Source of the DNA: Hymenobacter citatus
Lineage (GTDB): Bacteria > Bacteroidota > Bacteroidia > Cytophagales > Hymenobacteraceae
NCBI RefSeq assembly: GCF_014333615.1
Contig: NZ_JACSCY010000010.1
Location: 100,064-164,063, forward strand
Direction: 5' to 3'
Length of the DNA: 64,000 nucleotides
Every line of letters begins with the position of its first letter. Position 1 is the stretch's first letter. Below are positions 54,305-63,765 of this stretch, one piece after another. The position numbers were made by a program, and so were the translations under genes. The notes under the pieces were generated by a model. It worked only from the letters and a program-made list of their open reading frames with translations. It searched no databases and was not told the origin of the DNA.

Positions 54305-56602
54305 ATGAACCGTTTTTTACTTTTCTTATTCGGAATAGTGGGTCCATTGGTGGCCACGGCCCAAACCAATGTGCCGTTTGGCCTGGTTAGCAGGCCCGAC
54401 CTCGTAAAAGTAGTGCACGGCACCGAAACCCTACCCAACGCCTGGGCGGGCGGGCTGAACTCGCCCCAGTTTTCGGCCATCGACCTGAACGGCGACCAGC
54501 AGCAAGACCTCTACCTGTTCGACCGTGTGACGAACCGCTCGCTCACGTTTTTGAACGTGGCGGCGCCCGATGGCGGCCGCCGCTATCAATATGCCCCTGA
54601 GTATGAGGCGCTGTTTCCCAGCACGCTCCTGAACTGGGTGCTGCTGCGCGACTACGACTGCGACGGCCGCCCGGACCTGTTCACCTCCCGAGAGGGCAAC
54701 ATTGCCGTGTACCGCAACGTGGCGGGCAGCGGCGGCGGCCCCGATTTTCAGCTGGTGAGCGAGCAGCTGAGCTTTTTCAATACCGCCACGCTCCAGGGCA
54801 ACATCCTGCCCGGGGGCTACAACATGCCCGCCTTGCAGGATGTGGACGGCGACGGCCGCCTGGACATTGTCACCTTTGACTTTGTGAACAGCGCGGTGGT
54901 GCAGTACTACCGAAACAACAGCCCCGAGCCCTGTGGGGGGCTGCAATTTCGGCTGGAGGCACCGCAGTGGGGTGGCTTTGCCTCGTGCGCGGTTTCCTGC
55001 ACCTCGTTCACCTTCAACAACACCTATTGCCGTCCGGCAGGTACGGCGCACACAGGCGGCCACAACATCACTCTACTCGACCTCGACGGCGACGGCGACC
55101 AGGACGCCCTGGTGGGGCGCGACTACTGCGCCGAGCTGGTGAGCCTGCGCAACGATGGCACCAAATCGGAGGCCCTGATGAGCAGCGCCGGCCTGAACGC
55201 CAGTTTCCCCAGTAGCACCACGCCTGTGCGGGTGGCCAACTACCCCACTGCCTACCACCTCGACGTGAACTTCGACGGCCGCCCCGACTTGGTGGTGACG
55301 CCCAGCGTGTTCGACAACCAGGACACCATCAATACCACGCAGTCGGTGGCCTTTTATGAGAACACCAGCGCCGGCGCGGTGCCCGCGTTTGCCTACCGCC
55401 AAAACGACTTTTTGCAGCGCGGCATGATAGACACCGGCGAGAATGCCGCCCCTACCTTCGCCGATATCGACGGCGACGGGCTGCTGGATATGCTAGTGGG
55501 CAGCACCAACCGCAACGGCACCAAGGGCTTTTTTCGTGCCTCGCTGACGTACTACCGCAACGCGGGCACGGCCACGCAACCGGCGTTTCAGCTGATGACC
55601 AAGGACTATTTGGGGTTGTCGACGCAGAAATACGCCGGCATCCGGCCCTTGCTCACGGACCTGAACCAGGATGGTCGCCCCGACCTGGCGCTGATGGTGA
55701 TTCCGATGAACCCCAACGGCACGCCCGCCCCTACCAGTCAGCTGCGGGTGCTGTTGAACACCGCGCCCGCCGGGCAGCCGGCCGCGTTCAACAACGCCGC
55801 GGCTCAGATTATCCAGAACCTACCCAACTACATCGACGACGCGCCGTGCTTCGCGGACGTGGATGGCGACGGCCGCCTGGATCTGCTCCTCGGCACCAAC
55901 ATCAACGACCAAGCCGCCACCAGCCTGCGTTACTACCGCAACACCGGCGCTGCCAACTTGAGCCAGGCGTTTGCGCTGGTAAATGCGGATTTTGGGCAGT
56001 TGCGTACTCCTCGGGAAGCCCCACTCAGCAACCGTACCTACAACGCGCACCCCGCCGTGGCCGACTTCGACAACGACGGCCAGCCCGATTTGCTGGTAAC
56101 CGACAGTGACGGCGGCATCCGGCTCTTTTCCAACTACCGGGCGCAGCAGGGCACCTTCACACCACTTACCGAAACGTTTTACAACGAGCTGCTGGGCCGC
56201 TACCAGCAAGCGTGGCTGGGGCAGGGTATGCGTAGCCACCTGGCGCCCGCCGTGGCCGACCTCAACGGCGACCAACGTCCCGAGCTGTTCATCGGCCTCG
56301 AAAGCGGCGGCATGGTGGCCTACGGCGTGCGCGGCACTGTGGTAACCGATGCCCCCACGGCCCCTACTCTGCTCACGGCCGTACAGCTCTACCCCAACCC
56401 GGCCCGCAGCACCGCTACCCTAGAGGCCCCCGACCCCGTGCGCGTGTCCCTGTTCGACGTGACGGGCCGCCTGCTCTACCGCTCAGCCACGGCCGCCCGC
56501 ACCCACCAGCTTGACCTGCATCATCGCGCCGCCGGCGTGTACGTGGTGCAGGCCGAAACCGCGGCCGGCCAGCGCACCACGCGGCGCCTGGTGGTGCAAT
56601 AG
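54305..56602 (+). CDS. VCBS/FG-GAP repeat protein with T9SS type A sorting domain
   Basis: A 765-residue secreted protein with signal peptide MNRFLLFLFGIVGPLVATAQ. Around ten FG-GAP/VCBS calcium-binding repeats follow, each centred on a motif such as DVDGDGRLDIV, DLDGDGDQDAL, DIDGDGLLDML and DLNGDQRPELF. A C-terminal type A sorting domain (VQLYPNPARSTATLEA ... GVYVVQAETAAGQ) marks it for type IX secretion and surface attachment. The propeller probably mediates binding, and no enzymatic domain is visible. ATG at 54305 is chosen at the signal peptide. A short hairpin follows. Confidence 0.92.
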   Translation: MNRFLLFLFGIVGPLVATAQTNVPFGLVSRPDLVKVVHGTETLPNAWAGGLNSPQFSAIDLNGDQQQDLYLFDRVTNRSLTFLNVAAPDGGRRYQYAPEYEALFPSTLLNWVLLRDYDCDGRPDLFTSREGNIAVYRNVAGSGGGPDFQLVSEQLSFFNTATLQGNILPGGYNMPALQDVDGDGRLDIVTFDFVNSAVVQYYRNNSPEPCGGLQFRLEAPQWGGFASCAVSCTSFTFNNTYCRPAGTAHTGGHNITLLDLDGDGDQDALVGRDYCAELVSLRNDGTKSEALMSSAGLNASFPSSTTPVRVANYPTAYHLDVNFDGRPDLVVTPSVFDNQDTINTTQSVAFYENTSAGAVPAFAYRQNDFLQRGMIDTGENAAPTFADIDGDGLLDMLVGSTNRNGTKGFFRASLTYYRNAGTATQPAFQLMTKDYLGLSTQKYAGIRPLLTDLNQDGRPDLALMVIPMNPNGTPAPTSQLRVLLNTAPAGQPAAFNNAAAQIIQNLPNYIDDAPCFADVDGDGRLDLLLGTNINDQAATSLRYYRNTGAANLSQAFALVNADFGQLRTPREAPLSNRTYNAHPAVADFDNDGQPDLLVTDSDGGIRLFSNYRAQQGTFTPLTETFYNELLGRYQQAWLGQGMRSHLAPAVADLNGDQRPELFIGLESGGMVAYGVRGTVVTDAPTAPTLLTAVQLYPNPARSTATLEAPDPVRVSLFDVTGRLLYRSATAARTHQLDLHHRAAGVYVVQAETAAGQRTTRRLVVQ

Positions 56603-56619
56603 GCGTGCATTCCCGCTTA

Positions 56620-56650
56620 CCCCTGCCAGGCCTTGGAGCCCTGGCAGGGG
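56620..56650 (+). terminator. GC-rich hairpin after the VCBS gene
   Basis: CCCCTGCCAGG pairs with CCTGGCAGGGG around a nine-base loop 18 bases after the stop codon, followed by TTGGCTTTCG. It is likely the end of the VCBS transcript, although the T-run is weak. Confidence 0.65.
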
Positions 56651-56864
56651 TTGGCTTTCGCGGTAATCAATTGCATTCTACGCCTTACTATTCACCCCTT
56701 GCGTTGCGCAAAGCTGAGAGGTAGTGCGTAGCTTTACTGAGACCGGCTGGCAGCGTTTTGCAGCAGCAAAGCAACTTGCCTTCAGGTTTTGCTCCTTATA
56801 GGCGACACGAGGTACTTTTCTGTTAAAGTGCACGTTACCAGTCCGCCCACTTACCCGCCCTGCT

Positions 56865-59800
56865 ATGCCCCTAAATTTACTGTCTTCTATTTTCCGCACA
56901 ACCCGTACCCGCTTCCTACCCCCTACCACCCGTAAGGCTCTGGATACAAAGCGTTTGGTAGCTGGTTGGCTTCTTTCCCTGCTGCTGCTACTATTAAGTG
57001 GTGCTGCTACTTCAGCCCTGGGCCAAACAACGCCTAGTGCACCACCCGAGTGTAGTGCCGATGAGAAGTTTGCCAACACCTGGTACTTCGGCTTCAAGGC
57101 TGGGCTCGACTTCAACCAAGCCACCGATTCCATACCACCCACGGTATTGGACAACAGCGCAATGGATGCGCCCGCCGGCTCGGGGGTGATGTCGGACGGT
57201 AATGGGAAGATTCTGTTCTACAGCAACGGTAGAACTGTGTGGAACGGCGACGGCAGTGTAATGATTAACGGCAGGGGCCTAGCGGGTGACTCCACTACTA
57301 CCGATGGCCCTCTACCCATCCGGAAGCCGGGCCTGGTTACGGCGGGTCAGCCGACGCGCTACCTGCTCTTCACGCTGAACAGCACGATAGGGCTGAGCTA
57401 TTCAGAAATCGAGATTCCCGCCGGTGGGGGGCCAGGCACCGTAATAGCCGCCACTAAAAACACCCCCCTCGCCCGCGGTACTGCGGAGAAGCTATCGGCT
57501 GTATTTCACAAAAACGGCTGCGATATCTGGGTTATCATACACGGCTGGGGCGACGCGAAATCCGGCAACAACAACCGTGGCGACGCCTTCTTGGCATACC
57601 GCGTGCGGGTGGCAGGGGTAGACACTACCCCTATTATCTCCACTGTGGGCAGCCTGCACGCCCCGAGTGAGTCGTCGGTGGGTTACAAGGGTCAGATGAA
57701 AATAACGCCCGACGGCGGGCAGCTGGCCTTGGCCCGCTATAGCGATACATTGAATGACAGCACCAGCACGGTGGAGCTGTTCAATTTTGATACGGGCACG
57801 GGTCAGGTAAGCGAAAATCCGAATATCCCCTTCATCATCGACAGCGGCGAAGGCAAATACTACGGGGTGGAATTTGTGCCGGGCAGCAAGCTGTACGCCA
57901 CGGTGATGAACCCAGCCAAGCTGCTGCAATTCAACATCAGTGGGCAAGGCCTGCTAAACCGCCAGGAAATTCCGCTGACTACCTCTGCCGACCTGGGCTC
58001 CATGCAGGCCGCACCGGATGGGAAGATTTACGTGGCTCGTAACAACCAAGCGGCCTTAGGCTTCATTCCCTACCCCGACTCGGTGGGCGCGGCCATTGGT
58101 TTCGCCGAGGACAGTCTGCAATTGGGAACAGGCCACACTAGCGGGCTGGGTCTGCCCAACTTCAACCAAAGCTCCCTGCTGCGCGTGGGGCCTAGTGCAG
58201 AGATAACAGGTTGCCGGCAAATCACTTTCACTGCTCCGCAAATTGATTTTGACGGAAAAACCTACGCCTGGCAGTTCGGCGACGGCCAAACCTCCACGGA
58301 AGAAAACCCCGTGCACGTGTATGCGACGCCTGGCACTTATACCGTAACGCTGCGCATCTCAACCGAATGTTTCTGCCGCGAAAGCTCAGGCAGTATTCAA
58401 GTACCCGATCTGCCTGTACCGGGCACCATTGCTGGCCCCCAAACTGTGTGCGCGGGTAGTGCGCCGGGCGCTATTACCGCTACCGACGCGACCAGCGACG
58501 CCGGTCTGCCGATAACGTACCAATGGGAATCATCAACGGACAACATCACCTTCTCCCCAATCGGTGGCGCTACTGCGGCCAGCTACACGCCTCCAGCCAA
58601 TTTGCCGGCTGGGACTACCTATTTCCGGCGGCGTGTGCAGCTGCTGCTGCCCAATGGCTCGGGCCCTTACTGCGAGCCTACCTATACGACCTCGGTAGCT
58701 GTTACCGTGCTACCAGCCCTGGTGGCTGGCACCATCGCCGCCGACCAAACTGTGTGCGCAGGTGGCACGCCCGCTGCCCTTACCAGCACCAGCGCAGCTA
58801 CGGGCGGCACGGGCACGTTTACTTACCAATGGGAATCTTCTACTGACAACGGCACCACCTGGGCTCCGGTTGCCGGCGCTACCGGCGAAACGCTCACGCC
58901 CGGCCCGGCTACGCTTACTACTCTCTACCGCCGCCAGGCTATTTCCGGCCCCTGCAACGCGCCATCCAATACCATTACCATCACTGTAACGCCAGCGTTG
59001 GTGGCGGGTAGCATTGCGGCTGATCAGAGCATTTGCTCCGGCGCTACCCCGGCGCCGCTCACCAGCGTCGCACCGGCGACGGGTGGAGCGGGCTCCATTG
59101 CCTACCAATGGGAATCTTCCGCAGACAATACCGCTTGGACACCTATTCCGGGCGCTACTGGCGAAGCCTACGCACCGGGCGCTCTGACGGCCACTACTTA
59201 TTTCCGTCGCCAAGCCAATACTGGGACGGCCTGCGCTCCGGCCGTGTCCAACGTGGTGACCATTACGGTTGCACCAGCACTTGTAGCTGGTACCATTGCC
59301 GCCGACCAGACGCTGTGTGCCGGTGCTACCCCCGCCCCCCTCTCAAGCACTACCGATGCTAGTGGCGGCGCGGGCGCAGTAAGTTACCAGTGGGAATCTT
59401 CGACGGACAACAACACTTGGGCGCTCATTATAGGTGCTACAAGTGCTACGTTTACGCCCGGCGTTCTGCCGGTTACCACGTATTTCCGCCGTCAGGCCAC
59501 TTCTGCCTCTTGCGGACCAGTGGTGTCCAACGTGGTGACGCTGACCGTACTACCCGAGCTGGTAGCCGGTGGCATTGCCGCCAACCAAACCGTGTGCGCG
59601 GGTGGCACGCCTGCGCCGCTTACCAGCACCGCCGCTGCCACGGGCGGCACGGGCACGTTTACCTATCAGTGGGAATCTTCGACGGATAATACCACCTGGA
59701 TTGCGGTTACCGGGGCCACTGCCGAGACATTTGCGCCGGGCGCCCTCACGGTTACTACCTCCTTCCGCCGCCAGGTAACAGCCGGAGCCTGCGGCCTGGT

Positions 59801-61721
59801 GGCGTCTAATGTGGTGACTATCACCGTAACGCCGGCCCTCGTGGCTGGTACCATTGCTGCCAGCCAGACGCTGTGCGCCGGCAGCACGCCGGCCCCGCTT
59901 ACTAGCACGGGCGCAGCCACGGGTGGCACGGGCACGATAGAATACCAGTGGGAATCCTCGGCCGACAACACCACCTGGGCGCCTATCGGCGGGGCTACCG
60001 GCGCCACCTACGCGCCAGGCACTCTAGCTGCTACCACCTACTTCCGCCGCCGTGCCACCTCGGGGCCGTGTGGGCCAGTGGTGTCCAACGTGGTGACTAT
60101 CACCGTAACGCCAACCCTCACGGCGGGTAGCATTGCTGCCGACCAAACTCTATGCCCCGGCGCTACGCCCACCCCGCTTATCAGCGCTACCGCCGCTAGT
60201 GGTGGCACGGGCACGTTTGCGTATCAGTGGGAATCGTCGGCTAACAACTCAACCTGGGCCGCTATTGCCGGCGCTACGGGCGAGACCTTTGCGCCAGGTC
60301 CACTCACAACCACCACCTACTTCCGCCGCCAGGCAACGTCGGGCACCTGCGCACCAGTAGTATCCAACGTAGTGACGCTGAGCGTGCTGCCGACGCTGAC
60401 CGCGGGTAGCATCGCCGCCAACCAAACCATTTGTGCCAACGCTACCCCCGCCCCGCTCACTAGCACAGGTGCGGCCACGGGCGGTACGGGCACCTTCGCC
60501 TTCCAATGGGAAGCCTCAACCGACAACGTGAACTGGACGGCCATAGCCGGCGCCACGGGCGATACGTACGCGCCCGGCGCATTAACGGCTACCACCTACT
60601 TCCGCCGCCGGGTGACCTCTGGCACGGGCACTTGCTCCACGGTGGTGTCCAACGTGGTGGCCATCCAGGTGCAGCCTCTCGTGACGCCGACCGTTACCGT
60701 GGCCCCGCCGCCTGTACAGTGCCCCGGCACGCCACTCACTTTCACAGCGGTGCCCACCAACGCGGGTGCTGCGCCTACCTATCAGTGGTTTGTGAATAAC
60801 GCACCTGTAGCCAGCGGCCCTACCTTCACCAGCAGCACCCTCGTCACGGGCGACCAGGTGCGGGTGGAGGTGACGCCCACCGCCGGGCTGTGCAGCACCG
60901 GACCCGCCGTGGCAACCGTTACGGTTACACGTACGCCTACCCCCACGCCTACCCTATCCATTGCCGCCCAGCCCGGCGGGCCGGTTTGCGTGGGCGAGCC
61001 CATCACGTTCAGCATTGCCAGTGTCACGGAGGCCGGCCCTACCCCCACATACCAGTGGCTGGTGGATGGCAACCCTGTAGCTGCGGGTCCGGTGTTCACC
61101 AGCAGCACATTGCGTGCGGGCCAGGTGGTTACACTGCGCCTGAGCACCACCAACAGCTGCGGCCAGCCCGTCGCGGTGACGTCTAACGGGGTACCGGTAC
61201 AAATTCAGCCACCGGTGGATGTGGATGCCGGCCCCGACAAGGAGATTCTGGCGGGTAGCTCCGTAACGCTGGAAGGCCGCGCCGATGGCACCTACCCTGT
61301 CGCCTGGACGCCAGCAACCGGCCTCTTCATCTCACCTGCCGACCCGCTGCACCCCACAGCTTCGCCTACCGTCACTACGACCTATACGCTCTCGGCCGGC
61401 TCTGGTGGCTGTGCCGATTCGGATGAGGTAACCGTGACGGTGCGCCCGCCCATCCGTATTCCCAATGCCTTTACGCCCAACGGCGACGGCCGCGACGATA
61501 CCTGGCAAATTGAGTTCATCGAACAGTTCCCCGACAACACCGTGACGGTGTACAACCGCTGGGGCACCAAGATTTTCTCCGCCGAAAACTACAGCCGCTC
61601 CAACGAGTGGCGCGGCGACATCAACGGCCAGCCCGCTCCGGTGGGCACCTACTACTACGTCGTGGTCACGAAGGGCCCGCTGGGTCGGTCGTACAGCGGC
61701 TCCATCACGATTTTGTATTGA
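56865..61721 (+). CDS. Large repetitive adhesin-like protein with T9SS type B sorting domain
   Basis: A 1618-residue surface protein. A hydrophobic signal lies at about 30-52. An N-terminal domain (WYFGFKAGLDFN ...) of about 400 residues is followed by a PKD domain at about 445-505 (YAWQFGDGQTSTEENP). Eight tandem Ig-like repeats of about 92 residues then span about 518-1270, each with VAG(T/S)IA(A/D)xQ, YQWESS and TYFRR. Two further Ig/PKD-like modules follow, and the last 90 residues are a type B sorting domain (IPNAFTPNGDGRDD ... TVYNRWGTKIF). The next gene encodes a PorP/SprF-like protein, the usual partner needed for export or anchoring of type B cargo. Adhesion or gliding is inferred. 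Confidence 0.93.
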   Translation: MPLNLLSSIFRTTRTRFLPPTTRKALDTKRLVAGWLLSLLLLLLSGAATSALGQTTPSAPPECSADEKFANTWYFGFKAGLDFNQATDSIPPTVLDNSAMDAPAGSGVMSDGNGKILFYSNGRTVWNGDGSVMINGRGLAGDSTTTDGPLPIRKPGLVTAGQPTRYLLFTLNSTIGLSYSEIEIPAGGGPGTVIAATKNTPLARGTAEKLSAVFHKNGCDIWVIIHGWGDAKSGNNNRGDAFLAYRVRVAGVDTTPIISTVGSLHAPSESSVGYKGQMKITPDGGQLALARYSDTLNDSTSTVELFNFDTGTGQVSENPNIPFIIDSGEGKYYGVEFVPGSKLYATVMNPAKLLQFNISGQGLLNRQEIPLTTSADLGSMQAAPDGKIYVARNNQAALGFIPYPDSVGAAIGFAEDSLQLGTGHTSGLGLPNFNQSSLLRVGPSAEITGCRQITFTAPQIDFDGKTYAWQFGDGQTSTEENPVHVYATPGTYTVTLRISTECFCRESSGSIQVPDLPVPGTIAGPQTVCAGSAPGAITATDATSDAGLPITYQWESSTDNITFSPIGGATAASYTPPANLPAGTTYFRRRVQLLLPNGSGPYCEPTYTTSVAVTVLPALVAGTIAADQTVCAGGTPAALTSTSAATGGTGTFTYQWESSTDNGTTWAPVAGATGETLTPGPATLTTLYRRQAISGPCNAPSNTITITVTPALVAGSIAADQSICSGATPAPLTSVAPATGGAGSIAYQWESSADNTAWTPIPGATGEAYAPGALTATTYFRRQANTGTACAPAVSNVVTITVAPALVAGTIAADQTLCAGATPAPLSSTTDASGGAGAVSYQWESSTDNNTWALIIGATSATFTPGVLPVTTYFRRQATSASCGPVVSNVVTLTVLPELVAGGIAANQTVCAGGTPAPLTSTAAATGGTGTFTYQWESSTDNTTWIAVTGATAETFAPGALTVTTSFRRQVTAGACGLVASNVVTITVTPALVAGTIAASQTLCAGSTPAPLTSTGAATGGTGTIEYQWESSADNTTWAPIGGATGATYAPGTLAATTYFRRRATSGPCGPVVSNVVTITVTPTLTAGSIAADQTLCPGATPTPLISATAASGGTGTFAYQWESSANNSTWAAIAGATGETFAPGPLTTTTYFRRQATSGTCAPVVSNVVTLSVLPTLTAGSIAANQTICANATPAPLTSTGAATGGTGTFAFQWEASTDNVNWTAIAGATGDTYAPGALTATTYFRRRVTSGTGTCSTVVSNVVAIQVQPLVTPTVTVAPPPVQCPGTPLTFTAVPTNAGAAPTYQWFVNNAPVASGPTFTSSTLVTGDQVRVEVTPTAGLCSTGPAVATVTVTRTPTPTPTLSIAAQPGGPVCVGEPITFSIASVTEAGPTPTYQWLVDGNPVAAGPVFTSSTLRAGQVVTLRLSTTNSCGQPVAVTSNGVPVQIQPPVDVDAGPDKEILAGSSVTLEGRADGTYPVAWTPATGLFISPADPLHPTASPTVTTTYTLSAGSGGCADSDEVTVTVRPPIRIPNAFTPNGDGRDDTWQIEFIEQFPDNTVTVYNRWGTKIFSAENYSRSNEWRGDINGQPAPVGTYYYVVVTKGPLGRSYSGSITILY
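58420..60675 (+). repeat. Eight tandem DNA repeats encoding Ig-like modules
   Basis: About 280-base units, strongly similar between copies 3 to 8, code for repeated VAG-IAA-Q ... YQWESS ... YFRRQ modules. They are open to unequal recombination and could vary in number between strains. Confidence 0.9.
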
Positions 61722-61738
61722 GTTTGAGAGAAACAAGA

Positions 61739-61856
61739 ACGTCATGCTGAGCGCAGCGGAGCGAAGTCGAAGCATCTCGCTCGCACCGTTGAGTTAGTTA
61801 CGCAACATCAGCACGCGAGATGCTTCGACTCCGCTACGCTGCGCTCAGCATGACGT
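61739..61856. repeat. Palindromic element, GTCATGCTGAGCG family, copy 4
   Basis: Arms with GTCATGCTGAGCGCAGCGG and GAAGCATCTCGC and their complements, loop about 30 bases. It separates the type B adhesin from the PorP/SprF gene on the same strand. Confidence 0.88.
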
Positions 61857-61888
61857 CCAACAACTCGCAACTCATAACTCCCACAGAT

Positions 61889-62863
61889 ATGAAAAGAGCT
61901 TTACTTCTATTGCTGTTTCCGCTGCTTGTGCTGGCTGCCATACCCGCGCTGGCCCAGCAGGAGGCCCAATACAGCCAGTACATGAACAACAATTACCTTC
62001 TCAACCCCGGCGCTACCGGAGTAGAAGATTACATCGATATCAAGGCCAGCTACCGCACGCAGTGGGTAGGGCTGGATGGAGCGCCCAAAACGTTCTACCT
62101 CAGCGGCAGCTCCTCGCTGGGCAAATGGCGCAGCACCAGCAAACGCACCCTCAACGACCGGCGCAGGCCCTTTCACGCCATTGGGGGTCTAGTGTACCGC
62201 GACGTGACCGGCCCTACCAGCCGCACTAGCGCCTACGCCTCCTACGCCTACAACCTGGTGCTGACGCCCAAGATCCGGGCGGCGCTGGGAGCATCCATCG
62301 GTATGCAGCAGTTTGCCGTGGATGGCAATCAGCTCCAGTTCTATGACCCCACCACCGTGGCCGCCAGCGCGGCCTCGCGGGTGCTCGATGGCTCGGTGGG
62401 CCTGTGGGTATACAGCTCCGATTTCTACGTGGGCGTATCCAGCACGCAGCTACTCGGCAACAAGCTCGACTTCTCCTACGGCCCCGACCAAGTGAGTGCC
62501 GGCGCGCCCGGCAACGCTCTGAAGCGGCACTACTTCTTCACGGGCGGGGTGCGGGTGCCGCTTAGCCAGGACTGGTCGCTGGTGCCCTCGGTGCTGGTGA
62601 AGACCGTGAATCCGGCCCCGCTTTCCGTCGACCTCAATGCCAAGCTCAAGTACCGCGACCTGCTGTGGGTAGGCGCCTCCTGGCGTGCCTTCGACTCAGT
62701 AATCGCGCTGGCAGGCCTCAGCTACGAGCAGTTCACTATCGGCTACTCCTACGACGCCGGCCTCTCCAAACTCAACAACTACCACTACGGCAGCCACGAA
62801 ATCCTGCTGGGCCTGCGCCTGAAGAAGAAAGCGCAAGTGGTGTGTACGAATAGGTTCTGGTAG
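61889..62863 (+). CDS. PorP/SprF-family type IX secretion outer-membrane protein
   Basis: A 324-residue outer-membrane protein with signal peptide MKRALLLLLFPLLVLAAIPALAQ. QYSQYMNNNYLLNPGATG is the family hallmark, followed by YRTQWVGLDGAPKTFYLSG and a beta-barrel with KIRAALGASIGMQQFAVDG. PorP/SprF proteins are tied to secretion or surface attachment of particular type B cargo and are often encoded next to it, as here with the 1618-residue adhesin upstream. ATG at 61889 starts the signal peptide; a longer frame runs through the palindromic repeat. Confidence 0.93.
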   Translation: MKRALLLLLFPLLVLAAIPALAQQEAQYSQYMNNNYLLNPGATGVEDYIDIKASYRTQWVGLDGAPKTFYLSGSSSLGKWRSTSKRTLNDRRRPFHAIGGLVYRDVTGPTSRTSAYASYAYNLVLTPKIRAALGASIGMQQFAVDGNQLQFYDPTTVAASAASRVLDGSVGLWVYSSDFYVGVSSTQLLGNKLDFSYGPDQVSAGAPGNALKRHYFFTGGVRVPLSQDWSLVPSVLVKTVNPAPLSVDLNAKLKYRDLLWVGASWRAFDSVIALAGLSYEQFTIGYSYDAGLSKLNNYHYGSHEILLGLRLKKKAQVVCTNRFW

Positions 62864-63123
62864 GGCTTGAGTAAACCAGATGTACTATCAGCCGCTATCT
62901 ATATTACGTTGCTGGAGAAACATCTCCTTCCAGCACATCTCCTGACGTTTATTTCAATAGCCAGAGTAAGCTTGTAACATCGTTTAAAAAATAGTCTAAG
63001 CAATACAAAAATCTATTAATCAATTAATTATTTACTACATGTGTGATTTTTATTGAAAAAGCACTTGTAACGTTAATTAAAGGTCCGTTTACTAAATGTT
63101 ATAAAGTCAGACACCATCTGGTT

Positions 63124-63765
63124 TTATCTATCCTTCTCTGCTTGTGTTAAGTCAGGTGCTTCAGACGCAGCCTGCAATCGTTGGCAAAGTTGATAAACAT
63201 GCGTCCGCTGGTTGCGGCGAAAGTAAATATTACGCGTTATTCCTTTGCCGCTGAAGGAACGAATGAACGGGGTTACATCAAAGTCGCTGAAGCTTTGGCT
63301 AATTGTAAAGTTCGGCCAAACAATTTCTAGTTCCTGCCACCCACCGTGGTTACGATAAACGCGTTGAAGAGAGAGAAACACTCGTTGATGAAACGGGCGA
63401 ATATGCTCACTCTCAAGAGCTTGATGATGACGATTAATGTATGACCACAAGTCAGTTGAGACAACCTCTTTCTTCAATCGGCAATCACCTAAATACAGGC
63501 GATATGTACGTCCTTGCAACTGCCAGAAGGCAAAGGTAGGCTCGGCACGCCTATCAGATTCACACGGGGTTTGCGAACGAGAGCGACAACCGATGCAGCC
63601 AGGTGTGTAGAAGCAAATGGCTTGTACTCCTTGCACTCGCAATAGAGCAAATAAGGTATCACGTCGTAATTGAGCAGGCGACTTGCTTTGCTGAGCCCAA
63701 GTAGGTGATCCGGCCCACCCGATGAGAAGTAGTATAAAGGCGAATAGGTTACAATACTTAATCAT
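63124..63765 (-). CDS. Exported protein of unknown function with Cys cluster
   Basis: A 213-residue protein with signal peptide MIKYCNLFAFILLLIGWAGSPTWAQ. A cysteine-rich stretch FYTPGCIGCRSRSQTPCES recalls a thioredoxin-like CxxC but lacks the flanking fold motif. The rest is strand- and loop-rich. I recognise no family. ATG at 63765 is preferred at the signal peptide. It is isolated, with AT-rich sequence on both sides. Confidence 0.65.
   Translation of the reverse strand: MIKYCNLFAFILLLIGWAGSPTWAQQSKSPAQLRRDTLFALLRVQGVQAICFYTPGCIGCRSRSQTPCESDRRAEPTFAFWQLQGRTYRLYLGDCRLKKEVVSTDLWSYINRHHQALESEHIRPFHQRVFLSLQRVYRNHGGWQELEIVWPNFTISQSFSDFDVTPFIRSFSGKGITRNIYFRRNQRTHVYQLCQRLQAASEAPDLTQAEKDR

Noticed and set aside
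58420..60675. Regular repeats that could suggest a CRISPR array
   Set aside because: Units are about 280 bases and encode in-frame Ig-like protein modules; there are no short identical repeats with unique spacers, and no cas genes.
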